A DNA stretch of 64,000 bases, from positions 1-64,000 of the forward strand of contig NZ_LMMT01000009.1 of the NCBI RefSeq assembly GCF_001422365.1. The letters are read 5' to 3'. The notes beneath the pieces were generated by a model. The model had not been told where the DNA came from, made no database searches, and saw only the letters and a list, made by a program, of their open reading frames with translations. Position 1 is the stretch's first letter; every line of letters starts with the position of its first letter. This document shows, piece by piece, positions 16,429-24,877 of the stretch. This stretch comes from Pseudorhodoferax sp. Leaf265. Its GTDB lineage: Bacteria; Pseudomonadota; Gammaproteobacteria; Burkholderiales; Burkholderiaceae_C. Position numbers and translations under genes: made by a program.

Positions 16429-17511
16429 ATGCAATCCATCTCCCCTCCATTCCCCACTTCCCGCGCCTGGTGGACCCGGGCCTGGGTGCTGGTCCTGGCC
16501 GGCGGCCTGGTCATGGGCCTGGCCCTGGGCGTGCGCCATGTGCAGGGCCTGTTCATGCTACCCATGACGCAGGACCGCGGCTGGACGCGCGAGACCTTCG
16601 CGCTGGCCCTGGCCGTGCAGAACCTGGTCTGGGGCCTGGCCCAGCCCTTCACGGGCATGCTGGCCGACCGCTTCGGCGCCAGCCGCGTGGTGGCCGTGGG
16701 GCTGCTGCTCTACGCGCTGGGCCTGGCCGGCATGGCCTGGGCACCCAGCGCCTTGGCGCTGGTGCTGGCCTGCGGCGTGTGCATCGGCATCGCGCTGTCC
16801 GGCACGGCCTTCGGCGTGGTCTACGCGGCGCTGAGCCGGCTCGTCCCGCCCGAGCGGCGCGGCTGGGCCCTGGGGCTGGCCGGCGCGGTCGGCGGTCTCG
16901 GGCAGTTCGCGCTGGTGCCGGGCGCGCAGGGCCTGATCGCGGGCTGGGGCTGGGCCGCGGCGCTGGGCATCCTGTCGGTCACCGCCGCGCTGCTGCTGCC
17001 GCTGGCCTGGCCACTGAACGACCGCAGCGCACCGACAGGCCCGCAGGCCGACGTCTTGCCGCTGGGCCGCGCCGTGCGCGAGGCCTTCGCCCAGCCCGGC
17101 TTCTGGCTGCTCAACCTGGGCTTTCTCGCCTGCGGCTTCCAGCTGGCCTTCATTGCCAGCCACCTGCCGGCCTACCTGCTGGACCGTGGCCTGCGCGCGA
17201 CCGACGGCGTGGCCGCCCTGGCCATCATCGCGCTGACCAACGTGGCGGGCACCTACGCCGCCGGGCTGCTGGGCGCGCGCTGGAGCAGGAAGCGCCTGCT
17301 GGCCGGCGTCTACCTCGCGCGCAGCGCGGCCATGGCGCTGTTCCTGCTGGTGCCGCTCTCCAGTGCCAGCCTGTACGCCTTCGCCGCCGCCATGGGCTTG
17401 CTGTGGCGGGCCTGGCCCGCATGCTGCCGGCCGAGGGCTTTCTGGATGCCGTGCTGGAGCGCGCCCGGGACCTGGCCAACGCCACCTCGCCGCGCTCGGT
17501 GCGCACCATGA
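16429..17511 (+). pseudogene. MFS transporter truncated by fusion to enoyl-CoA hydratase tail
   Basis: The frame (360 codons) starts well with an MFS protein (ALGVRHVQGLFMLPMTQDRG, TM segments through about residue 325, and MLADRFGASRVVAVGLLLY in the loop 2-3 position), of the type often called an oxalate/formate or monocarboxylate-like carrier. After AAMGLLW (ends 17406), a point in helix 10 where intact relatives continue with more helices, the frame switches to basic, Cys/Trp-rich text (RAWPACCRPRAFW) that is the out-of-frame reading of an enoyl-CoA hydratase gene. About two helices and the tail are missing, so the transporter is likely non-functional. The cause appears to be a deletion ending at 17404-17411. 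Confidence 0.75.
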
Positions 17512-17663
17512 AACGCCAGCTGCGCGAGGCGCACACGCAGACGCTGCTGGAGGCCACCGACCTGGCCGACCGCGAGATCGCCGCCTGCCGCGGCACCGAG
17601 GACTTCCGCGAGGGCGTGCAGCACTTCATCGAGAAGCGCGCGCCCCGCTTCACGGGGAGATGA
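17409..17663 (+). pseudogene. Enoyl-CoA hydratase/isomerase C-terminal remnant
   Basis: The frame ending at 17663 reads GLARMLPAEGFLDAVLERAR, SPRSVRTMKRQLREA and EDFREGVQHFIEKRAPRFTGR, which is the last third (about 84 residues) of an enoyl-CoA hydratase of the crotonase family. The N-terminal CoA-binding and oxyanion-hole regions are absent; upstream sequence in this frame is the shadow of the MFS gene. The remnant is joined directly to helix 10 of that transporter, so one deletion removed the MFS end and the hydratase start. A second, intact hydratase gene lies at 19784-20536 in the same operon. Confidence 0.78.
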
Positions 17664-17665
17664 GC

Positions 17666-18802
17666 ATGGACCGGTTCGCCGCACAGCCCTTGAAGGGCAT
17701 CCGCGTGGTCGAGGTCGCGCAGAACATCGCCGGCCCCTACGCCGGCGAGATCCTGTCGGCGCTGGGCGCCGATGTGGTCAAGGTGGAACGGCCCGGCACG
17801 GGCGACGACGCGCGCGGCTGGGGTCCGCCGTTCTGGCGTGGCACCGCCACCACGTTCCAGGCCATGAACCATGGCAAGAAGAGCATCACGCTGGACCTCA
17901 AGGACCCGGCCGACCTGCAATGGCTGCACGGCTTCGTCGGGGAAGCCGACGTGTTCGTGCAGAACATGCGGCCCGGCGCGCTGGCCGAGCTGCAGCTGGG
18001 CCCCGAGGTGCTGTGCGCGGCCCACCCGCGGCTGGTGTATTGCTCCCTCACGGCTTTCGGCCACAAGGGCCCCAAGCAGCTGGCGCCCGGCTACGAGCCC
18101 ATGGTGCAGGCGTATGCGGGCCTGTTCAGCGTCAACGGCACCGAGGACGGTCCGCCGGCGCGCGTGGGCATGCAGGTGCTGGACCTGGGCAGCGGCATCT
18201 GGGCCGCGCTGGGCTGCATCGCGGCCCTGTTCCAGCGCACGGCCACGGGCCGGGGCTGCGTGGTCGACACCTCGCTGTTCGAGACCGCGCTGGGCTGGCT
18301 GCAGGTGTCCATGGCGGGTTTCCAGGCCACCGGACAGCAACCGGCGCGCCACCGCAGCGGCAACCCCAACGTGGTGGTGTTCCAGGCCCTGCCCACGGCC
18401 GACGGCGAAGTGGTGGTGGCGGCCGCCAACGACCGCCTGTTCGCAAAACTCGCGCGCCTGGTCGGCCATCCGCAATGGGCGGCCGACCCGCGCTATGCCA
18501 GCAACGCCCTGCGCGTGCAGCACAAGGCCGAGCTGCTGCCGCAGCTGCAGGCGCTGTTCCGCGAGCGCAGCACCGGCGACTGGATCGCCGCGCTGGAAGA
18601 CGCCGGCATCCCCTGCGGGCCGATCCAGGACTTCGCCCAGGTCATGGCCGAGCGGCAGACCGAGGCCATCGGCATCTTCCAGAACATCCCCGACGTCGAC
18701 CTGCGCGTGGTCGGCCTGCCGCTGTCCTTCGACGGCGAACGCCCGCCCGTGCGCGGCCGTGCGCCCGAACTCGGCGAGCACACCCAGGACATCCGGGGCT
18801 GA
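17666..18802 (+). CDS. CaiB/BaiF-family CoA-transferase
   Basis: A 378-aa class III CoA-transferase that moves CoA between carboxylic acids. The N-terminal signature LKGIRVVEVAQNIAGPYAGEILSALGADVVKVE and the block QAMNHGKKSITLDLK are typical; the expected catalytic Asp lies in GMQVLDLGSGIWAALG (about residue 165). The C-terminal half has CVVDTSLFETALGWLQ. The ATG at 17666 has GGGGAG seven nt upstream; an ATG at 17660 overlapping the hydratase-remnant stop is the alternative. It heads the intact part of an operon with a Bug binding protein and an enoyl-CoA hydratase, pointing to degradation of an imported organic acid as a CoA ester. Substrate unknown. Confidence 0.9.
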   Translation: MDRFAAQPLKGIRVVEVAQNIAGPYAGEILSALGADVVKVERPGTGDDARGWGPPFWRGTATTFQAMNHGKKSITLDLKDPADLQWLHGFVGEADVFVQNMRPGALAELQLGPEVLCAAHPRLVYCSLTAFGHKGPKQLAPGYEPMVQAYAGLFSVNGTEDGPPARVGMQVLDLGSGIWAALGCIAALFQRTATGRGCVVDTSLFETALGWLQVSMAGFQATGQQPARHRSGNPNVVVFQALPTADGEVVVAAANDRLFAKLARLVGHPQWAADPRYASNALRVQHKAELLPQLQALFRERSTGDWIAALEDAGIPCGPIQDFAQVMAERQTEAIGIFQNIPDVDLRVVGLPLSFDGERPPVRGRAPELGEHTQDIRG

Positions 18803-18827
18803 ACCCACCCACGAGAAGGAGACAAGC

Positions 18828-19787
18828 ATGGACAGAAGACAGTGGCTACTGCAGAGCCTGGCGGCATGGCCGCTGGCCGCCGCGCTACCCGCACGGGCGC
18901 AGGACAAGCCGATCCAGATCATCGTGCCGTTCGGCCCCGGCGGCTCGGGCGACATCTCCGCGCGCATGCTGTCGGAGTTCCTCACCAGGAAGACCGGCCG
19001 CGCCGTGGTGGTGGACAACAAGCCCGGCGGCAACGGCATCATCGGCGTGGAGGCCGCCCGCATCGCGCCGGCCGACGGCTCGGTGCTGCTGCTGGCCACC
19101 ACCTCCACGCACCTGGCCAACCCCGCGCTGTTCCACAAGCTGCCCTACGACCCGGGCAAGGACTTCCGGCTGGTCGGCTCCTTCGGGCCGGGCTCGACCT
19201 ACCTGCTGGTGCGGCCGGACGCCCCGTACAAGAGCTTGCAGGACTTCGTGCGCGCGGCCAAGGCCGCGCCCGGCCAACTCAACTACGGCCACTTCAATGC
19301 CACCTCCAAGGTCACGGCGGCGCTGTTCGCGCACGAGGCCGGCATCGCGCTCACGGCCATTCCGTACAAGCAGGTCGGCCAGGCCATGTCCGAGCTCATG
19401 GCGGGCCAGATCCAGGTGGTGTTCACCGACACCGTGCAGGGCGACTCCTTCGTCGCCTCGGGCCAGTTGCGCGCGCTGGCCGTGCACAGCGATGCGCGGC
19501 TCAAGCGCTACCCGGAACTGCCGCGCATCGCCGAGAGCATCCCCAACTTCACGATCCGCGGCGGCTTCCTGGGCATCGCGGTGCCGGCCGCCACACCGCT
19601 GCCCGTGCAGCAGCAGCTCAACGGCTGGATCAACGAGGCCGTGACGACCGACCCCATCAAGTCGCGGCTGGAGGGCTTCGCGTTCACACCGGCCACCGTG
19701 AGCCTGGAGCAGCTCGCGGCCTTCGGGCGCGAGGAGCGCGCCAAGTGGAAGCAGTACGTGGACATCGCGAAGATCGAAGTGCAATGA
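18828..19787 (+). CDS. Bug/TctC-family periplasmic binding protein
   Basis: A 319-aa tripartite-tricarboxylate-type solute-binding protein. A signal peptide (MDRRQWLLQSLAAWPLAAALPARAQ) is followed by the family opening KPIQIIVPFGPGGSGDISAR, the VVVDNKPGGNGIIGVEAAR block at about 65 and FNATSKVTAALFAHEAGI. Bug proteins bind carboxylic or aromatic acids in the periplasm. No TctA/TctB membrane partners are in the window, so it is one of the many orphan members of this group. AGAAGGAGA precedes the ATG. The stop overlaps the next start by 4 nt, so it belongs to the CoA-transferase/hydratase operon and probably senses or delivers its substrate. Confidence 0.9.
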   Translation: MDRRQWLLQSLAAWPLAAALPARAQDKPIQIIVPFGPGGSGDISARMLSEFLTRKTGRAVVVDNKPGGNGIIGVEAARIAPADGSVLLLATTSTHLANPALFHKLPYDPGKDFRLVGSFGPGSTYLLVRPDAPYKSLQDFVRAAKAAPGQLNYGHFNATSKVTAALFAHEAGIALTAIPYKQVGQAMSELMAGQIQVVFTDTVQGDSFVASGQLRALAVHSDARLKRYPELPRIAESIPNFTIRGGFLGIAVPAATPLPVQQQLNGWINEAVTTDPIKSRLEGFAFTPATVSLEQLAAFGREERAKWKQYVDIAKIEVQ

Positions 19788-20536
19788 CGGACATCGCCCG
19801 TCTGGAATCCGGCCACGACCACGTGGCCCTGCTCGAGATCCGCCGCCCGCCGCACAACCACGCCAGCGTGGAGATGCTGCGCGAACTGGCCGACCATCTC
19901 GCGCAGCTCGACGCCGATCCCGCGGTGCGCTGCACGGTGCTGGCGGCCGAGGGCCGCGTGTTCTGCGCCGGCGCCGACTTCAGCGGCGGCGCGCAGGACC
20001 CGGGCGCCTTCTACGTGCAGGCCATGCGCCTGTTCCGCACCGCCAAGCCCATGGTGGCCGCGGTGCAGGGCGCGGCCATCGGCGCGGGCCTGGGCCTGGC
20101 CCTGGCGGCGGACTTCCGCGTGGGCTGCGCGCACGCACGTTTCTCGGCCAACTTCAACCGGCTGGGCTTCCACCCGGGCTTCGGCCTCAGCGCCACGCTG
20201 CCGCGCCTGGTCGGCCCGCAGCAGGCGGCCCTGCTGCTGTACACCGGCCGGCGCATCGGCGGCGAGGAGGCGCTGCGCATCGGCCTCATCGACGAGCTCG
20301 TGGCCGAGGACCGGGTGCGCGCCGGCGCGCTGGCGCTGGCGGCCGAGATCGCCGCATCGGCGCCGCTCGCGGTGACCAGCACGCGCGCCACGCTGCGCCG
20401 CGGCCTGGCGGACGCCGTCGAAGAGCTCAACCGGCACGAACGCGCCATGCAGCAGATCCACCACGCCACGGCCGACTTCCGCGAAGGCGTGCGCGCGATG
20501 GCGGAGCGGCGGCTGCCGCGTTTCGAAGGCCGCTGA
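19784..20536 (+). CDS. Enoyl-CoA hydratase/isomerase family protein
   Basis: A 250-aa crotonase-family enzyme. Blocks in order: VALLEIRRPPHNHASVEMLREL, FCAGADFSGG (first oxyanion-hole segment, about 60), VAAVQGAAIGAGLGLALAADFRV (second oxyanion-hole segment) and LGFHPGFGLSATLPRLVG. In classical hydratases Glu occupies catalytic positions near the GFHPGFG segment; here the residue after LGF is His, so the exact reaction (hydration, isomerisation or C-C cleavage) is uncertain. The C-terminus EGVRAMAERRLPRFEGR mirrors the remnant upstream. It ends the operon with CaiB and Bug genes, coupled by an ATGA overlap, and is convergent with the large EAL gene 4 nt away. Confidence 0.88.
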   Translation: MTDIARLESGHDHVALLEIRRPPHNHASVEMLRELADHLAQLDADPAVRCTVLAAEGRVFCAGADFSGGAQDPGAFYVQAMRLFRTAKPMVAAVQGAAIGAGLGLALAADFRVGCAHARFSANFNRLGFHPGFGLSATLPRLVGPQQAALLLYTGRRIGGEEALRIGLIDELVAEDRVRAGALALAAEIAASAPLAVTSTRATLRRGLADAVEELNRHERAMQQIHHATADFREGVRAMAERRLPRFEGR

Positions 20537-20540
20537 ACGA

Positions 20541-23500
20541 TCAGACCGGCCCGGCCGTGGGCCCGGCGGCCAGGGACCACAGCGCCTCGGCCTGCAGCGG
20601 CGGGGCGAACAGGTAGCCCTGGTACATGCGGCAGCCGGCCGCCAGCAGCACGGCGCGCTGCTCGGCGGTCTCCACGCCTTCGGCCACGACGGCCAGGCCC
20701 AGGCTCGCGCCCAGCGCGATCACGGTGCGCACGATGGCCGCATCGTTCGGGTCGGCCAGCAGGTCGCGCACGAACGACTGGTCGATCTTGAGCTGGTCCA
20801 GCGGCAGCCGCTTGAGGTAGGAGAGCGAGGAGTAGCCGGTGCCGAAGTCGTCCAGCGAGAAGCGCACGCCCAGCGCCTTGAGGGCGCCCATCTTGTTCAC
20901 GATGGCGTCCAGGTCGCGCGCGACCACGCTCTCGGTGAGCTCCAGCTTGAGCCGGGCCGGATCGGCATCGCTGCTGTGCAGGGCGTCCAGCACCTGGCCG
21001 ACGAAGTCCGGGTGGTGGAACTGGCGCGCGCTGACGTTGACTGCCATCACCGCCTCGCCGAGCGGCGTGCCGGGCCGCCAGCGCGCCAGTTCGCGGCAGG
21101 CCGTGCGCAGCACCCACTCGCCCAGCGCATAGATGCTGCCGCTGTCCTCGGCCAGCGCGATGAAGACCGCCGGCGACACCGGCCCGCGCTCGGGGTGGGT
21201 CCAGCGGCACAGCGCCTCGGCGCCGACCAGCGCGCCGCCGGCATCGATCTGCGGCTGGTACAGCAGGCTCAGCTCGTTGCGTGGCACGGCCTGGCGCAGC
21301 GCGGCCTCCAGCAGGGCGCGCTCGGCCACGCGGCTGCGCAGGCCTTCGTCGAACAGGCGGAAGGTGCTGCGCCCGTCGTGCTTGGCCAGCTCCATGGCCG
21401 AATCGGCGCGCGCCAGCAATTCCTCCAGCGTCAGCGTCTCGCGGCCGAACACCGCGATGCCCATGCTGGCCGAGCAGTACAGCTCGCGCCCGCCGACATG
21501 GGATGGCACGGCCAGCATGCGCAGCACGCTGCGGCAGCGGTCCTGCGCCAGCCGCTGGGCCTCCTCCTCGTCCTGGCCCAGCGCGTCCAGCAGCACGATG
21601 AATTCGTCGGCGTGCAGGCGCGCCACCAGGTGCTCGGCGGACATGCAGTCGCGCAGGCGCTGCGCCACCTCGCGCAGCACGGCATCGCCGCTGCGGTGGC
21701 CCCAGTTGTCGTTGATGGCCTTGAAGCGGTCCAGGTCCAGCAGGATGGCGGCGCCGACCATGCCGCGGGCCTGGGCCGCCGCCAGCAGCTGCGTGGCCTC
21801 CTTCACGAACAGGCTGCGGTTCGGCAGGCCGGTCAGCTGGTCGTAGTAGGCCAGCCGGTGCAGCTGCTCCTGCGAGGTGCGCCGCGAGCTGATGTCCTGC
21901 AGCGTGAAGAAGCGCTCGGCCTCGTGCTCGCCCGCGCCGGGCGTGCTCAGCAGCAGCCAGCGCGGCGCGGCGTCGTCGGCCCCGGCCAGGCGGAACTCGT
22001 ACTCCAGCGCCTGCGGTGCGGCCTCGCCCAGGCACAGCGCCTCGACACGCTGGCGCTGGCGCGCATCGACGCAGGCCAGGAAGCGGTCGAAGTCCAGCCG
22101 CTCGGTCGGCGGCAGGCCCAGCAGCCGCGCGCAGGCCAGCGACAGATGGCAGATGCGGGCCGCGCGCTCGACCCGGAAGTGGCCCAGGGCCGCGACGCGC
22201 TGCGCCTCCAGCAGCACGCGCTCGCTCTCCTGCAGCGCCTGCAGCGTGCGCATGCGCGAGGTGATGTCGCGCGAGAGCACGATGAAGCGCGCCTGTGCCG
22301 GATCGGCATGCTCGGTCTTGCAGGCCACCGAGAGTTCGAACCAGCGCGGCTCGCCCTTGATCTGCACTTCCAGGCGCAGGCCGGCGCTGCGCCCATGCGC
22401 GCGCGCCAGCGCCAGCGCCTGCAGCACGGTGGCGGCCGCGGCGGGCGGCAGCAACTCCTGCGCGGTGCGCCCGATGATCTGCGCGGGCGGCGCGATCAGC
22501 CCATCCAGGCGGCGCGCGCGCAAGGCCAGATAGCGGCCCTCGCCGTCCATCTCGACCAGCAGGTCCGGAATGGCATTGAGCGTGCCGGCGATCTCGGCCG
22601 ACAGTGCCCGCGCCTCCTCGCTCATCTGCAGCGCGAGCCGCTGCGCACGGTTGCGCGCGTGCAGCAGCAGGAACACGATGGCGCCCGCCGACAGGCTCAG
22701 CAGCAGGCCGGTGAGCGCCAGCCCGCGGTACTCGCCGGCGCGGTGCTGCGCAACGAAGTCTGCCGTCGGCGTGAGCACGTAGGTCCAGTTGCGCCCGCCG
22801 AAGCTGGCCACCCGGCGCACCGCATACGCCGTGCCGGCGGTGCCCTCGAACGGGGCCGGCCGGCCGTCGAGCAGGCCGAAGAGGTGGCTGGCTTGCGAGG
22901 GCTGCTCGCCATCGAACACCTGCAGGTGCAGGCCGGGCATGAGCTCCGTGGCGACCGGCGCCAGCAGTTCGCGCAGCCGGAAGGGCCCATCGGCCCAGCC
23001 CACGGGTGCCATGCGCCGCGGGTCCTGGGCCGGCGCTTGGGCCTGCGGCAGGTAGACCGGCAGGTACATCACGAAACCGGGCTCGGGCGGGCCGCCTGCG
23101 TCCTGTGCGAGCTGCAGCTTGCCCGTCAGTGCCAGTTCGCCGGAGGCCACGGACTGCTCGATCGCGGCACGGGCCGTGGGCACGGTCAGCACGTCCAGGC
23201 CCAGCGCGCCGCGGTTGCCGGGCGTGGGCGGCTCCATGAACAGGATGGGTGCATAGGCTTCGCGCTGCCCGGGCGGGCGCAGCACCAGGCCGGATGCATC
23301 GAAGGAGGCTGCCGCGGCGTTGCGCGGTGCCGCGGCACCGCTCAGGTGGGCGACGAAGCCCACGCCCTGCAGGCCCGGCGCCGTGCGCTGCAGCGCCAAC
23401 GAGGCCACGAAGGCCTGGAACTCGGCGGCATCGACCCCGTCCGAGCCCTCGAAGAAGCCCTTGACGCCGCGCAGCACGAGCTCAAACGCACGCAGCTGGG

Positions 23501-23723
23501 TTTGCACATTGGCCACGGCGCTGTCGGCCTCGTGGGACACCAGCGCGCGCAGTGCCAGTTCCGCATCGCTTTGGCGGTCCTGCAGGTACAGCCAGGGAAC
23601 GAGCGCCAGCACCGCGCTGGTCAGCCCTGCCGCCAGCGCGGGACGCCACCACAAGGCAGTGCCGGCCACCGCGGCCTGCGGCGCGGTCCGGCGGTCGGGC
23701 ACGGATGGGCTGGGTGTGGTCAT
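20541..23723 (-). CDS. Membrane CHASE-PAS-GGDEF-EAL protein (likely c-di-GMP phosphodiesterase)
   Basis: A 1060-aa inner-membrane sensor. TM1 (about 22-45, ALAAGLTSAVLALVPWLYL) and TM2 (about 335-360, GLALTGLLLSLSAGAIVFLLL) bracket a periplasmic CHASE domain (LRGVKGFFEGSDGVDAAEFQAF; FDASGLVLRPPGQREAYAPI). Then come two PAS regions, a GGDEF domain with the motif changed to RLHADEFIVLL, and an EAL domain with VGAEALCRWTHPE, LTESVVARDL and LDDFGTGYSSLSY. The altered GGDEF should not make c-di-GMP, so the output is probably hydrolysis, with the GGDEF half perhaps binding GTP. I chose the ATG at 23723, close before TM1; a start 34 codons earlier adds Cys-rich text. Convergent with the enoyl-CoA hydratase. 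Confidence 0.9.
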   Translation of the reverse strand: MTTPSPSVPDRRTAPQAAVAGTALWWRPALAAGLTSAVLALVPWLYLQDRQSDAELALRALVSHEADSAVANVQTQLRAFELVLRGVKGFFEGSDGVDAAEFQAFVASLALQRTAPGLQGVGFVAHLSGAAAPRNAAAASFDASGLVLRPPGQREAYAPILFMEPPTPGNRGALGLDVLTVPTARAAIEQSVASGELALTGKLQLAQDAGGPPEPGFVMYLPVYLPQAQAPAQDPRRMAPVGWADGPFRLRELLAPVATELMPGLHLQVFDGEQPSQASHLFGLLDGRPAPFEGTAGTAYAVRRVASFGGRNWTYVLTPTADFVAQHRAGEYRGLALTGLLLSLSAGAIVFLLLHARNRAQRLALQMSEEARALSAEIAGTLNAIPDLLVEMDGEGRYLALRARRLDGLIAPPAQIIGRTAQELLPPAAAATVLQALALARAHGRSAGLRLEVQIKGEPRWFELSVACKTEHADPAQARFIVLSRDITSRMRTLQALQESERVLLEAQRVAALGHFRVERAARICHLSLACARLLGLPPTERLDFDRFLACVDARQRQRVEALCLGEAAPQALEYEFRLAGADDAAPRWLLLSTPGAGEHEAERFFTLQDISSRRTSQEQLHRLAYYDQLTGLPNRSLFVKEATQLLAAAQARGMVGAAILLDLDRFKAINDNWGHRSGDAVLREVAQRLRDCMSAEHLVARLHADEFIVLLDALGQDEEEAQRLAQDRCRSVLRMLAVPSHVGGRELYCSASMGIAVFGRETLTLEELLARADSAMELAKHDGRSTFRLFDEGLRSRVAERALLEAALRQAVPRNELSLLYQPQIDAGGALVGAEALCRWTHPERGPVSPAVFIALAEDSGSIYALGEWVLRTACRELARWRPGTPLGEAVMAVNVSARQFHHPDFVGQVLDALHSSDADPARLKLELTESVVARDLDAIVNKMGALKALGVRFSLDDFGTGYSSLSYLKRLPLDQLKIDQSFVRDLLADPNDAAIVRTVIALGASLGLAVVAEGVETAEQRAVLLAAGCRMYQGYLFAPPLQAEALWSLAAGPTAGPV

Positions 23724-23848
23724 GCTGCGTGCGCCCGAGCCCCTTTCCACGCAACGGGTGGGTCTGGCTACCGAGCAATCTGCATCATAAGTGATCGAAT
23801 CACAGAAAACATACGTGCAAACCACGCGCAGTTTGATGGCAACAACAG

Positions 23849-24847
23849 TCAGTCCAACGTGACACCGACGCGCCGGATCACCGCGGTCCAGGTCTGCAGG
23901 TCGCGGTCCACGATCTGCGCGAACTGCTCGGGTGTGGTGGCGGACGGGTTCACGTACATCTCCTCGACGAAGCGGCGTGCCAACGCCGGGTCGGCCTGCA
24001 CGGCGTTGATGTCCTCGGAGAGCCTGCGCACGACAGCGTCGGGCGTGCGCGCCGGGGCGAACAGCCCCAGCCAGTTGTAGCCGTCAAAACCGGTCACGCC
24101 CGCCTCCTGCAGCGTCTGCACCTGGGGCATGTTGGGCAGGCGCACCGGGCCCGTCACGCCGATCACGCGCAGCTTGCCGGACTTGAAGTGCGCGTCAGGG
24201 CTCAGCAGGTCGGCCACCGCCACATCGGCTTCCCCTGACAACAGCGCCTTGATGATGTCCGAGCCACCCTTGTAGGGCACGTGCAGCATGGGCGCGTCGT
24301 TGTCCACGCGCATCTTCTCGAGCAGCAGGTGGGCCGTGGAGCCCAGGCCCCAGGTCGCGAAGTTGATCTTGTTGGGTTGGGCGCGCGCCAGTGCGAGCAG
24401 CTGCGTGACGTCCTGGACAGGCAGGTCGGCGCGCACGAAAACCGGCAGCTGCTGGCGGTTGAACTGGGTCACGGCGCGCAGGTCGCTGAAGGCGTAGGGC
24501 AGCTTCTTGCGCAGCGCGGGGTTCTGCACCACCAGTGTGATGTTGGCCAGCAGCGTGTAGCCGTCCGGCGCGGCCTTGGCCACATGGTCGCTGCCGATGA
24601 TGGAACTGGCGCCGGGCCGGTTGTCGACCACGATGGGTTGCTTCCAGCGCTTGCCCAGCTCGTCGCCGACCAGGCGCAGCACGGCATCGTTGACCGTGCC
24701 GGGCGGGAACGGCAGCACGATGCGCACGGGCCGGTTGGGAAAGTCGCTGGCCTGGGCCAGCGCGCCGCTGCCGTGCAGCGCGGCCAGGCCGGCGCCGGCC
24801 GCCAGCAGCCGGCGGCGCGTGAGGTGGGAACGTGGGGTGGTGTGCAT
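23849..24847 (-). CDS. Bug/TctC-family periplasmic binding protein
   Basis: A 332-aa solute-binding protein with an Arg-rich signal peptide (LTRRRLLAAGAGLAALHG..ALAQ) that could use the Tat pathway. Family blocks: FPNRPVRIVLPFPPGTVNDAVLR, IVVDNRPGASSIIGSDHVAK, FATWGLGSTAHLLLEKM, and VPYKGGSDIIKALLSGEADVAVAD in the ligand pocket region. It is the last gene of the leftward aromatic cluster, 30 nt after the Rieske oxygenase gene, so its ligand is probably the aromatic substrate or a product. No TctA/TctB genes are nearby. Whether it feeds a transporter elsewhere or acts as a sensor is unknown. Confidence 0.9.
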   Translation of the reverse strand: MHTTPRSHLTRRRLLAAGAGLAALHGSGALAQASDFPNRPVRIVLPFPPGTVNDAVLRLVGDELGKRWKQPIVVDNRPGASSIIGSDHVAKAAPDGYTLLANITLVVQNPALRKKLPYAFSDLRAVTQFNRQQLPVFVRADLPVQDVTQLLALARAQPNKINFATWGLGSTAHLLLEKMRVDNDAPMLHVPYKGGSDIIKALLSGEADVAVADLLSPDAHFKSGKLRVIGVTGPVRLPNMPQVQTLQEAGVTGFDGYNWLGLFAPARTPDAVVRRLSEDINAVQADPALARRFVEEMYVNPSATTPEQFAQIVDRDLQTWTAVIRRVGVTLD

Positions 24848-24877
24848 GTTTGTCTCCTCTCGTTGTGGGCGGTCGGC

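Noticed and set aside
20976-24080. Over 1000-codon open frame on the + strand opposite the CHASE/EAL gene
   Set aside because: Antisense shadow of a well-supported multi-domain protein; Gln/Arg/His-rich text with no motif.
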